A stretch of DNA of 64,000 nucleotides from Styela clava (taxonomy: Eukaryota; Chordata; Ascidiacea; Stolidobranchia; Styelidae). The notes under the pieces were generated by a model. The model searched no databases. It was given only the letters and a program-made list of their open reading frames with translations, and was not told the origin of the DNA. The stretch lies in assembly GCF_964204865.1 (NCBI RefSeq), contig NC_135258.1:12391001-12455000 (forward strand), in the 5' to 3' direction. Below are positions 1 through 9,420 of this stretch, piece after piece. Numbering within the stretch: position 1 is the stretch's first letter; each line of letters starts with the position of its first letter. The position numbers and the translations under genes were made by a program.

Positions 1-796
1 GGAGTCCTGATAGTGCAAGATGTTGTTTCTCCACGTGCCCTTTCCCCAGCGTATCTTTTTCATTTGTGACAAAGTAATGGACGGACATAAAAGGTGGTCG
101 GCAACAGTATTTGTAGCAAAATTTATGCGCGAGATCAGATGGTCTAGTCCTGACGTGTTGAAAATATTATCTATTCTTCGTCCATTTGGATGTGACATAA
201 AAGTAAAAACCTGTTTTGGGGGATATTTTCTCCGAAATGAGTCATAGATATTGTTAGTTTGGATAAAGTTTTGGAATATTTTTTCTGGAGGCCGAAGTTT
301 AAAATTGTCTGGTTGGAGCACGTCAATTGATTGCAGCACGATATTGAAGTCACCGACTATCAAAAAATTATGAGAGTCGCAATATTGCTTTAAAATATTA
401 ACTAAATCCTCGAAAAATTCAGTTTTATGAGGACCATTTTGGGCGGGGGCGTACACGTTGAAGATCTTTATGGTTTGGTTGTCCAATTGTATTTCAATGC
501 TGTCCATGCGATATTTAATATGGATCATGTATGTTGTTGGGTGGATGGTATTTTCGAATTTGGTGAGAATAAGAGTCCCTTGAAAAAATTGTTGGTGATA
601 ATTTTCGTGCTTGTCTAGGGTATTGAAGTCATACCCTATATCGTTGGCCCATTGGGTGTTCAAGTACGTTGTCGAGCCTGTGCGCTTCTTGGACACATAG
701 AACGTCAGGGCGCTCGTGTTCGATGAAGGTTTTTAGGTCCCCCCAATGATTCTGAACTCCATTGACATTTAATGACGGGATCTTAATAGTAGCCAT
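1..796 (-). pseudogene. LINE ORF2 N-terminus, apurinic-type endonuclease domain, frameshifted and truncated by window edge
   Basis: The ORF2 start ATG at 796-794 overlaps the ORF1 stop by 14 nt in another frame. The first residues MATIKIPSLNVNG and then DVLCVQE are the usual opening of exonuclease-endonuclease-phosphatase domains, which nick target DNA for LINE integration. This frame ends at a TGA at 631-629. The homology continues in a second frame: KIFNVYAP (near 450), VGDFN (near 340), GRRIDNIF (near 175) and a late DHLL (near 105) are all domain landmarks, and that frame stays open to position 1. A frameshift between about 630 and 700 is therefore needed to join the two parts, so this copy is probably inactive unless the shift is a sequencing error. 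Confidence 0.8.
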
Positions 797-1916
797 CGCT
801 TATATAGTAGATAGCTTTGGGGTAACTAGCGTTTGTGGTGGTTATGGTTATATGTCCATAATTTCTCAGAGGTCTTTGCGGTGTTACCAGTGGACTTAGA
901 GCGTCTTCACACTCCGACCACTTACTCACTTCACTCTCATTTGAGCCTGAGGTTGAGAATTCTTGAATTTCGTCAATGGTGTCTTCCTGATGGGTTCGTA
1001 TTATTTCTTCGGTTTGTCTTTCTTTAATGATTGTGTCTTCCGAACTTTCTTTTTCGGGCGTACCCGGGTCACATACAATGGTTTCTGTTTGAGGTTCAAA
1101 TACAGCTTCTTGATGTTCGTTACTGTTCTGGGCTGGTACATTTGCAGCGGGGGCTTCTGATGTTACTGCCTGTGCTTTACGCAACCGCTTTGGTATGGCC
1201 CATGTTTTTGTCGCTTCCTGGATGTTTGGGAAGTCTTGTTTCCGTTGAGGACAGACTTTCTGAACATGTCCCGGTTTCTTACAATGTCTACAAACTGGGT
1301 CATTTTCACATTGTGTGAATATTGGCCCAGTTTGCAGACACCTTCCGCATGTTGGCGTGTACAGCTCACGCGGTAAAAATGTCTTACATTGAAATCCATT
1401 AATTGAAATGAAGTCCGGAAGTCGTTCTTTCTTAAAATCTTCTATTAAAAATGAGGTATATCCATTATATAGGTCAATCCCTCGATGGTAGTTACGCACA
1501 GCGCTCCGTATCTTCCCACATCCAAGATTGTTGATGATCGCGGATGCTCGCGCGAAGGACGTCTCCCACGAGATACCCCGGATGGAGATCCTCACTGGCG
1601 CTTTGTTTGGTAGTGACACCTCGATAACGATGTTCTGGCTTTGGATTTTTCCTCCAGTGCTGCGTAAGAAATCCTCCCGATGGCTTCGGTCAGATGTTTC
1701 GGCCGCGGCAAACGAGAGAATCCAAACTCCTTTCCTGGATTCGTAGAGCCCTCTGAAATGTTGAAAGTAATCCTTGGTTGTAGCGTCGTTTTTTAGCAGC
1801 TCCAACAGGTCTCCAAATTCTAGGTTTTGGTCGGTCCTCAGAAACAATGAGAGTGGTCTTGCTGTGGTATCCGTTGTCTCGTTGGCGGGTGTTGAGGCAG
1901 CTGAATAGGTCGTCAT
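783..1916 (-). CDS. LINE ORF1, zinc-knuckle nucleic-acid-binding protein (377 aa)
   Basis: Intact 377-residue ORF. A classical CCHC zinc knuckle lies at residues 209-222 (C209, C212, H217, C222), preceded by a degenerate one at 190-203 (C190, C193, C203) that lacks the usual histidine. Residues 30-180 form a basic domain (RISIRGISWETSFARA around 109-124) that resembles the RNA-binding part of Tx1/Jockey-type ORF1 proteins. The C-terminal third (240-377) is acidic, Glu/Thr-rich and probably disordered. Such proteins coat the LINE RNA and act as chaperones in the ribonucleoprotein. The ATG at 1916 opens the frame and the stop at 785-783 lies inside the ORF2 start region. It is an element gene, not a host gene. 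Confidence 0.85.
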   Translation of the reverse strand: MTTYSAASTPANETTDTTARPLSLFLRTDQNLEFGDLLELLKNDATTKDYFQHFRGLYESRKGVWILSFAAAETSDRSHREDFLRSTGGKIQSQNIVIEVSLPNKAPVRISIRGISWETSFARASAIINNLGCGKIRSAVRNYHRGIDLYNGYTSFLIEDFKKERLPDFISINGFQCKTFLPRELYTPTCGRCLQTGPIFTQCENDPVCRHCKKPGHVQKVCPQRKQDFPNIQEATKTWAIPKRLRKAQAVTSEAPAANVPAQNSNEHQEAVFEPQTETIVCDPGTPEKESSEDTIIKERQTEEIIRTHQEDTIDEIQEFSTSGSNESEVSKWSECEDALSPLVTPQRPLRNYGHITITTTNASYPKAIYYISDGYY

Positions 1917-2282
1917 CTTTTCTTTTTTTCCAAATTACTTCCGAAGGCTATTGATCCTTTTCTAAGTCTTTCTAATTCTTTTTATATACTTATGAACGTC
2001 TGAAAGATCTTTCTTGCACTGGTGGAGAGGCCCGATATACAATGCGAACGGGAAGGGCCTCTCCCAAACTAACTGACTGGAGTGGGGTTTTTGAGGCCCA
2101 ACAACTCCAGTAGTCTGCTGTCGACGGAAGTGAAACTGCGTAATCAACCGACGTAACTTCGTCTTATTAATCAAGAAAAGCATGCAGAAAGAAAAAAGCA
2201 CGTGCTGCTTTTCAGGTTTCGGATTCTTGCTAGATTTGACGGAGCGCTTTCTCGATGAATCTGAACCGGGAAAGCGAAAAGT
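1917..2282 (-). other. LINE 5' leader, no ORF of note
   Basis: Untranslated stretch upstream of LINE ORF1 on the minus strand, with G+C content similar to ORF1. It would hold any internal promoter. I see no TATA box or convincing initiator in it. Confidence 0.4.
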
Positions 2283-2405
2283 GTGATTACTAGTCGCCTT
2301 GACGTCGCCGGGCCGCACTTATCAAACAGCAACATGACGGCGAAGCGACAAAATCTCTCGCGGACCGGCAAAAAAGCTTCGCGGACCGGCGTTTGGGAAC
2401 CACTG
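2283..2405. mobile_element. hAT-type transposon terminus next to LINE
   Basis: Read on the minus strand from 2405, the sequence starts CAGTGGTTCCCAAACGCCGG and continues with two GGTCCGCG motifs. This is a typical hAT inverted terminal repeat. No opposite end is seen inside the window. The LINE may have inserted into a hAT element, or the two may simply abut. Confidence 0.55.
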
Positions 2406-2727
2406 ATGTACACAACACATATAAAATCGACTGACTGTGTTAGTACATACCTTGAATGGTCGTATAAGCATAGTAAATTGAATGTCTATGAATAAATGAC
2501 ATTTGTTTTACATGTACATGTGATTCGCTGTGAATGTATATTTGTTGGATGTTGCTATATGTAAATTTTTGGCTGTATTATGTATATCATGTTACTAACC
2601 TGTGGGACAAAAATTTGCTGATGGAGGATAGCGTCTCAAGCAAGTCGTTCTGAAGGGCTGCAGATATTATGAATTGATGGGATTTGTCTTAAGACCTTTT
2701 TAGATAGCTGCCCTGCTCAACCGGGAA
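2406..2727. other. Intergenic stretch with nothing recognised
   Basis: AT-rich DNA between the hAT terminus and the left edge of the tandem array. No ORF, RNA gene or repeat was recognised. Confidence 0.4.
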
Positions 2728-3091
2728 GAAATATTTCCTGTATATTTCATAATAAACAAAATTACTACAGAAAAAAACATTTGCTTTTGTGACTCCCTCA
2801 CTATCAAACGATGTAACAACAGAATAGTACTCCACGTATTAAAATCGGGATACTTTTCACAGGGTTGGTATGACTTGAGCCACGACTCTATATTCAGTTC
2901 TACTGCGTAAGACACTGCGTTTTGCTCGATTACCATTTACTTACCAATTAATTAAATGTTGGTATAGTTTTGGACATAGAGAGTGTTTTCCCCAAGAACT
3001 TAATTTCTACATGATATCAGGCAACTCGAGATAGAATTATTTGTTATATATGCACCGACAAACATGGAGTGCATCAAATTTGGGTGGGTGT

Positions 3092-3154
3092 GCCTCGATA
3101 GCTCAGTCGGGTGAGAGTCAGACTGAAGGATCCTATTTCAATCCCGGGTAGGGC
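3092..3154 (+). pseudogene. tRNA-Phe(GAA)-like relic, copy A
   Basis: The stretch starts GCCTCGATAGCTCAGTCGGG, which matches a tRNA acceptor/D-arm with an A box. It continues CAGACTGAAGGATC, as in the anticodon arm of tRNA-Phe (GAA), and TTTCAATCCCGGG, as in a T-arm. The 5' half of the T-stem is lost and the 3' acceptor (GTAGGGC) no longer pairs with GCCTCGA. It is thus a pseudogene or the head of a tRNA-derived SINE. The same relic is in units B and C. Confidence 0.6.
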
Positions 3155-3535
3155 CGAGATATCAGAATATTCCCCATGGTTTCAATATTACCCCCGACAT
3201 TTTTATAGAGATAAAGTAAGAGGTTACCCAGATAATAATCTCTTTCAAAACGAAGCCCTTTCTTAATCTTTCTAATCTCTAGCACCAATTGGAGATCTTT
3301 ATCAACCATTTATTTATTTGCAGCCGAGCGTGTGTTAATAAGCTAACGAACCAACTATTCAATTTTTTTCAAATAAGATTTTGTAAGTATGAGCTAGTAA
3401 TATACACAGGTGGTTTTATAGTCCATATACATGTTGCGATGAAGCGCTACCAACAACACTTGTATATGTTAATTACTGAGTTATTCAATCTGTCGGCAAT
3501 AAAAACTTTAGGTTACCGTTAGACTATCGTCCAGA

Positions 3536-3825
3536 CAGTGGTTCCCAAACTCCCAAAGAGTTTTTTTTTATAATATCTAAAATTATTCTGTTTACTGATG
3601 GAAAGGCGATTTCGTTGTTTTGATAGCAATAGTAGCACAGCTGAAAACCTCCTTTTCATCATATAAGCACTCGGAAATGAAAGAATCTAGGGTTCTACCA
3701 CCTCAAAAACCGCCGTGTACTCTTGCCTTATGGCATTTACCTCCCTAAATTCACCCCATTTTACATTTAGGGTTGCTAATCTTTTGCGGGTCGCATATAT
3801 TTTTTGAAAGTTAAAAACGGAACAG
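3536..3825 (+). mobile_element. hAT remnant in unit A
   Basis: It begins CAGTGGTTCCCAAACTCCC, a hAT-type terminus, and interrupts sequence that is continuous in unit B (B joins directly near 18890). Unit C has the same left terminus at 30933 followed by different, shorter internal sequence. This suggests one ancestral insertion with different internal deletions. Confidence 0.55.
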
Positions 3826-4900
3826 CGGGCAATATCCGCGACAATTCGTGAACTCAACTCAGTCGTCTTAATAAAAAATTATTACAATGACATTTAATGT
3901 GATACCGTTTTGTTGCTGCATCACGCTTGATAGCCTTACGAAGCCAAGATTGGAAGATTTTCTAAATGGACACCACTAATCCTAGTTCTAACTTGTTCTT
4001 TGTAATGTTCATTTTCGAAAATAATTGTTTGTTCCCATATGTACTACCAAACATCGAAATGAATATTATCGCATGGTTTGTCAAATTTTGATAAAGATTT
4101 CTTTAAGAAGGTCTTACACTCTCACAAAACATAAGCAGTGATGAATCCCTCGAATAGAATATGAATTTTATTTCCCTATTGCATTGCAATATATTCTTAT
4201 TGAACCCCTGCACTCAGCATCAACTTTTCTGCGCGTTTCCAATTGTCTAATTATAATTGAACTGTAGGCTCGTTAAACGTGAAGCTGTTTAATATAATTT
4301 TCAGGATATAATAAAATTTTGTCTAAACGTGCCTCACGATAAATTCTGTTACATACAAAAATGTAATTTACACCTCGAGCGTAGATTGTAAATAAAATTA
4401 ATTCATCGCCAAAACCGCCGTTTGGATGTTTCCCTGGGCATAGACTTCCTTGTTTACTTCATGACATTGGCCATTCAGCAAGATGCAAAAATAAACGTAA
4501 CAATGCCCCCTTTTGCATCCGCTCAGCACACATTTCTCACTCAGACAGATTTTCAGGCGTAGTCGTGGAAATAACCTCATTTTGGCATTTTTGAATTATA
4601 TTCGTTAGTTTTTAGTTGTTTTCCGGAAATTTAAATATAAATAAAATAAGTCAATGATCACTTTGTCTTCCCAGAAGTTTCAGTTTAATTACAGTAGGCA
4701 CAAATTTGGTGTAGAAATATCTTTGATAGACTAGGCTAAAATTCTTTACTGGTACTTTTAAAAAACAGATCGTTGAATGGTTTGAATTAGAATGATAGTT
4801 TGAAACAAATACCCCGTTTTACAGGCAACAACTCGAAGAACCACTCTTAAAATACGCACCAAAAATTTTAAAATGTTATGAAGTATAGGAAAAATTTCCC
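3826..4900. other. Unit A non-coding DNA downstream of TCRP-A
   Basis: Conserved with unit B (18890-19970) and unit C (31000-31940), but no reading frame is preserved in all three. I see no gene here. Confidence 0.5.
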
Positions 4901-4904
4901 GGGG

Positions 4905-5208
4905 TCAAAGGTCGGCGGTCCATTAAATGGTGCGTCACGGGCCTGATTATTTTACTTCGTCCGCCGTATTTTGCCGACCACTGGGATACGGAAACGACCG
5001 TATCTTATTGCGAAGATGAGTCCAGCAATCTTTTCGCGTGTGATAATCGCCTACGTGATTCAAACATACAAAAGCACGCAGAGTACAGTAATCAATTGCA
5101 CGATGCGCCGAACAAAAACAGGTTTCTAGAAATCGCCCTCCTATCGCCCGCCTCTGTAGCGTTATCGCCCACCGGGAGGCGACATCGCCCACATAGGGAA
5201 TCACTGGT
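4905..5208. repeat. GC-richer island with hAT-like terminus, copy A
   Basis: On the minus strand, from 5208, it reads CAGTGATTCCCTATGTGGGC followed by repeated GGGCGAT motifs, like a hAT inverted terminal repeat. The inner part, up to about 4905, may be decayed transposon sequence. Equivalent islands lie at about 19975-20287 (B) and 31960-32252 (C), always 260-280 bp beyond the end of the gene. No partner terminus was found. Confidence 0.45.
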
Positions 5209-5468
5209 CCAGAAGACGTTTTATATTGAATAAGTCATAATTATTATTATCCATTCAAAATACAGTATAGCAAGCAGAAGCAATGAACAAATATCTTCAA
5301 ATATGCAAAATCTTCAAATTTTTTCATTTTAATAATATGCATGAATAAGTTATAAGTGATGATAACACTAAAGCTCCCATGAAAAAATACATAATTGGTT
5401 TTTATCAAATTTTCAATCAGCCAGTATATTTTCCAGTTTCATAGTATTGAATTGTAGTGATATGGAAT

Positions 5469-8400
5469 CTATCTCCATTTCTTGGATCCTTTGTAGCAGG
5501 AACATCCGCAAGGCACCTGGAAGACACAATATAATAAGTTAAAAGAGAGTTTTTTTAAGAATGTGCTACTGGGACAGATAGTATGCCGTTAAACTTTTTA
5601 GAGAAGGCGGATATATCGAGGACTAACGTGAGAGCCGGGATTATCTGCTTTTTCGTCACACAAATATGGTTCCTGATTATGATTTCATTTGCCAACTAAA
5701 ACAATGGGACAGCATAGTTTCATCAATCGTCTATAAACCCGGCTGATTTTCCGGAACCTTTATTAATTAGATTATCACAAAAAAGTATATTCGCACCTGT
5801 GCTGTCACGAAGCCCTTGTAGTAGTAGCCTTTGTGTTTATACCAGGCTACAAACTTATGTGTGCACTTGAACGTGTAACAATAGCATTTGCTGAAGATTG
5901 GTTTCGAATAGCCCGGTACATAGCCATCTGAATTCGATCCATGTGGAACTGATGACGGTTCATAGCTACCTGAATTCGATCCAAGGTGGGATGATGACGG
6001 TCCATAGCCATTTGAAGTCGATCCATGGGGAACTGATGACGGTTCATAGCTACCTGAATTCGATCCATGGGGAACTGATGACGGTACATAGCTACCTGAA
6101 TTCGATCCACGGTGGGATGATGACGGTTCATAGCCATCTGAATTCGATCCATGGGGAACTGATGGCGGTTCATAGCTACCTGAATTCGATCCACGGTGGA
6201 GTGATGACGGCTCATAGTTACCTGAATTCGATCTACGGTGGGATGATGACGATTCATAGCCATCTGAATTCGATCCATGGGGAACTGATGACGGTTCATA
6301 GCTACCTGAATTCGATCCACGGTGGGATGATGACGGTTCATAGCTACCTGAATTCGATCCATGGGGAACTGATGACGGTTCATAGCTACCTGAATTTGAT
6401 CCACGGTGGAGTGATGACGGCTCATAGCCATCTGAATTCGATCCATAGGGAACTGATGACGGTTCATAGCTACCTGAATTCGATCCACGGTGGAGTGATG
6501 ACGGCTCATAGCTCGTAGCTCTTCGTTTATATCTACCGTTTGACTGACGATTGAAACCAATATTTTGGCAAGACGTTCCCTTATAAGAACTGCAAGCATG
6601 AAAAAAATTCAATCAGGTATTCTCTTTATATCTAAATTTCGATAGAAGTACGTATGAGTATAAACCACCTGCTTCATGTTCGCCAATTTCTCACTGAAAC
6701 GGATAAGCTTAAAAATAAAACGTTTAAATGTTACTGTTGAAGAAACATGGATGTTTTGACCAAATGAAAAATTGCAGACAGCTTTGTTTCGTGATTTAAA
6801 TAATTCAACCCTATTTAAGCCGGAACCCCCATATGGTTTTCGTAACTACAGCAGTCGAATTTCGATAGCGTCTTCAGTTATTTATTTACATAGGATGAAT
6901 GTACATGTAATAATGTATGATTATAAAAACATTTTCAACCGGGTCAAATAGTGCTAACTATTTAAAATGAAGTTTGAAACAAATTTGTCAGCGATTTTTC
7001 CTTTGGTCGAAAAAAGATTTTTTCAATAGTATGTAATAGTCAAACGTTTTATTTCAAACTGTAGCTTCTTGGGGTCACTTTTCCAGTACGAAATTGTCGA
7101 ACAATAAGCAGGAGTAGTTGGTTTAAACTCATACATACAAGGGTTTATCGAAGTCCACTGCATTCCTTGGAACTAACTTGCTTATGTCATTTTCAAGCCT
7201 ATTATCATTGTATATTACCGAGTCCATAACTTTTTCATGAAGTATTTATTTTGCTTAGTATTTTGTGACTAGAGTAGTAAATGATGCTATATAAAATATT
7301 GCAAATATTTCTAAAAAGTTATCAGATTGTTTTACCTCAATGCATTGTCACAATTCTTCTTGCTGTTTTTAACATTCAACGTCAATTCTACTTACAAATA
7401 TGAAAATATTCTTACTTGCATTCTTTTGCTCTAAGGTGGTACTCTTTAGAGAGCCATACTTTGCCATGGCATGTACTCTTTGCCTCGATCACCTTAATAT
7501 AACACGGTCGGGCGGGACAAGATTTGTAATTTTGTACAAAACCATATTTGTGATTTGGACAATATCCTGCATTCTCGGGCGCGCTGCAAATAATACCGGA
7601 AGAAATATTAAACAAATCATATTTATTATGAATGATACAAAACCACGTAAACGCATGACAAGTCCTGACCCTAGCTTCGATCAGGTATGCCATGTTTAAA
7701 AACAACCCAGCTTTTCGGGAAATCAAAAATTTAGTGATTAGTGTATAATGTCCTGTTGGGGGCGAATTTTTAAAGACCTCACCAGTGTTTGTGACGGTGA
7801 TTCCAATAAAATTCAAATGCCTTCAAACATCAAATTTGTGATATACATGGTGAAACAAAAACGCAATCCATAAATTACTCAATTACTTTTACGAAATTGA
7901 AGAAAAATTATTAACTTCTTTTTACACATGAATTTCTGTTTGTGTGTTATTGTTCCCAAGAGTTTCAATAAACTAGGAGCTTTTGCACAAAACCTATGCT
8001 TTGTCTGGAGATAGATATAAAAATAGATATAGAATAAATTTTTCTTATTTTCGTAGAAGTGGTTATAAGAAATATATTGGTTCCGTTTTTGAGGGCCATC
8101 CAGTAATATTAAATAGAAAAGTTATATAAACAAACCCATTATTATCAAAACAGCATTCCTGAATGAAGTTAGGTAGTTGAGATTAAGACAGTGCCCGAGT
8201 ACTATAAAACAAAAATGATTGAAATAATTGATACTTACAAATTTGATTTTTTGCAATATCCTCCGCGTGGTTTGTATCCCCCATATGTATCTTGTTGGCC
8301 ATGATGGTATTTGTAGTAGTACTTCGTACTGACCTTTGTGAAAAAACGTTATTTCATTTGTATCTTTCTAGCTACACTTACAACCTCCCAATCAGGCTTG

Positions 8401-9252
8401 TTAAAAAAAAGAACCAAATAATAAAAATATTCAACGTAAAATTAGAGTTGTTAGTTGTGTTTTGTCATAAACGAATAAATGTAGTCGATTGAGCTCTTCA
8501 GTATTTAACCGTTCTTCGAAGGTTAAAATTGAGAATGTTAGGTTCCGGTAATTTAAGGCTAGAGTAACAACCCAGAACACAATCTATTTTTAACTTTGTC
8601 TCAAAATGTCTCTCTCGAAATATATTTCCGGATTCACACATTGGAAAGTATAATTTATTTGAACAAAGTTTTTAGACATAAATATAAAATAGAAACGACA
8701 TAATATGTGTTGACTATGATTGACATCAGTCGCATGATATTTTCGTAGCAAATAACAAAAAAAAACGCAAAATTTGTTTATACGAGAGATGGCCCTAATC
8801 TCAGAAATTATAAAAATTGTTATTTTCCCAAAGTAATGATACTCAAAGCTAGGTGCTTTCACTCTGACGTAAATAAGAATCATCTCTAAGCAAGGTTACA
8901 GCCGTCACTTTCAAAAAAATCAAGGGTACTGTAACCATGTAGTTTAAAGGGGGTGCATTACGCGTTATTAAATGCCAACTGACGCATTTAAAGTCAATGC
9001 GATCAAATGTGACACGTTATGTGCTTTACATATAACTGAACGTACGTAGACTGACAGAAACTAAATAGGATATTACATTCAATCCAGTACGAAGCTGAAA
9101 ACAAGTTTCTGAATTTCATACTAACACAGTCCGATGTAATATCTATATCTTACATATATACTAACCTTTTTTAAGTAGCACTTTTTCGGTGGATAGCTGC
9201 CGAGCGCCAATGCACAAAGTGCGAAAAAAAACGAAAGTCGAACAAGCATCAT
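5469..9252 (-). CDS. Secreted Tyr/Cys-rich protein with Gly-Ser-Tyr repeats, paralogue A (396 aa, 5 exons)
   Basis: Exons on the minus strand: 9252-9166, 8333-8239, 7583-7416, 6589-5797, 5516-5469. All introns are GT-AG with phases 0, 2, 2, 0, identical to paralogues B and C. Exon 1 gives a signal peptide (MMLVRLSFFFALCALALG), then SYPPKKCY. Exon 2 is Tyr/Gly/Lys-rich. Exon 3 has six cysteines (GYCPN, SCPARPC, TCHGK, KEC and others). Exon 4 starts with a SC motif, followed by about 200 residues of 14-residue repeats (GSNSGSYEPSSVPH type), then KCYCYTFKC. Exon 5 encodes VPCGCSCYKGSKKWR and stop. The start is the first of two adjacent ATGs, about 90 bp inside a TATA box. A cysteine present in B and C (HKFVAC) is Trp here. 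I do not recognise the family. Secretion is well supported; the role (adhesive, matrix or ligand) is unknown. Confidence 0.82.
5914..6513 (-). repeat. Coding minisatellite, 14 units of 42 bp, in exon 4 of paralogue A
   Basis: About 600 bp of 42-bp direct repeats, each encoding 14 residues built from two heptads (GSNSGSY or GSNSDGY, then EPSSVPH or EPSSSHR/LHR). The VPH- and HR-ending units tend to alternate, giving an 84-bp higher-order period. Differences between units are mostly single-base. All three minus-strand frames and one plus frame are nearly open across it, so long overlapping ORFs there are artefacts of the repeat. Confidence 0.95.
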
Positions 9253-9343
9253 CTTTCCCGTCGCTACTGTCTCGATCGCTTTTTATCGAATTCGTAGAAG
9301 GTGGAAGAATACTTTGTAATGACGAAATGGTTCAATGGATGCC

Positions 9344-9352
9344 ATTTATATA
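9344..9352 (-). promoter_or_regulatory. TATA box of paralogue A
   Basis: On the minus strand the sequence reads AGTATATAAATGGCATC, about 90 bp upstream of the start ATG at 9252. The same TATATAAAT lies at the same distance in paralogues B (24078-24086) and C (36098-36106). A further 50 bp upstream (about 9395-9412) all three keep TTGCAAATCATTGG, which combines an octamer-like TGCAAAT and an inverted CCAAT box. Confidence 0.7.
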
Positions 9353-9420
9353 CTTTTTACATCAATATTTTACATTAACCATAACCGAATAAAAACGTCG
9401 ACCAATGATTTGCAAGCATT

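Larger units (their letters stand above)
1..2282 (-). mobile_element. 5' portion of a non-LTR retrotransposon (LINE), ORF1 plus start of ORF2
   Basis: Reading on the minus strand, this stretch has a leader of about 365 bp, ORF1 with zinc knuckles (1916 to 783), then an ORF2 endonuclease start (796 to beyond the left edge). This two-ORF order with a short overlap is the layout of L1/Tx1- or Jockey-like LINEs. The region is visibly richer in G+C than the flanking DNA. The reverse transcriptase would lie left of the window, so clade assignment is not possible here. The 5' end is not sharply defined; I place it near the hAT-like terminus at 2283-2405. Confidence 0.8.

Noticed and set aside
1163..1399. 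Short ORFs on both strands within the LINE
   Set aside because: Shadows of LINE ORF1, which is fully open and has zinc knuckles.
5914..6513. CRISPR-like array
   Set aside because: The 42-bp units are contiguous without unique spacers and lie in an exon of a spliced gene.
5847..6599. A second long minus-strand ORF (MNRHQFPMDRIQVA-type repeats) and a 206-codon plus-strand ORF across the minisatellite
   Set aside because: They are other frames of the 42-bp repeat. Only the GSNSGSYEPSS frame joins in phase with the neighbouring exons and keeps the cysteines seen in paralogues B and C.
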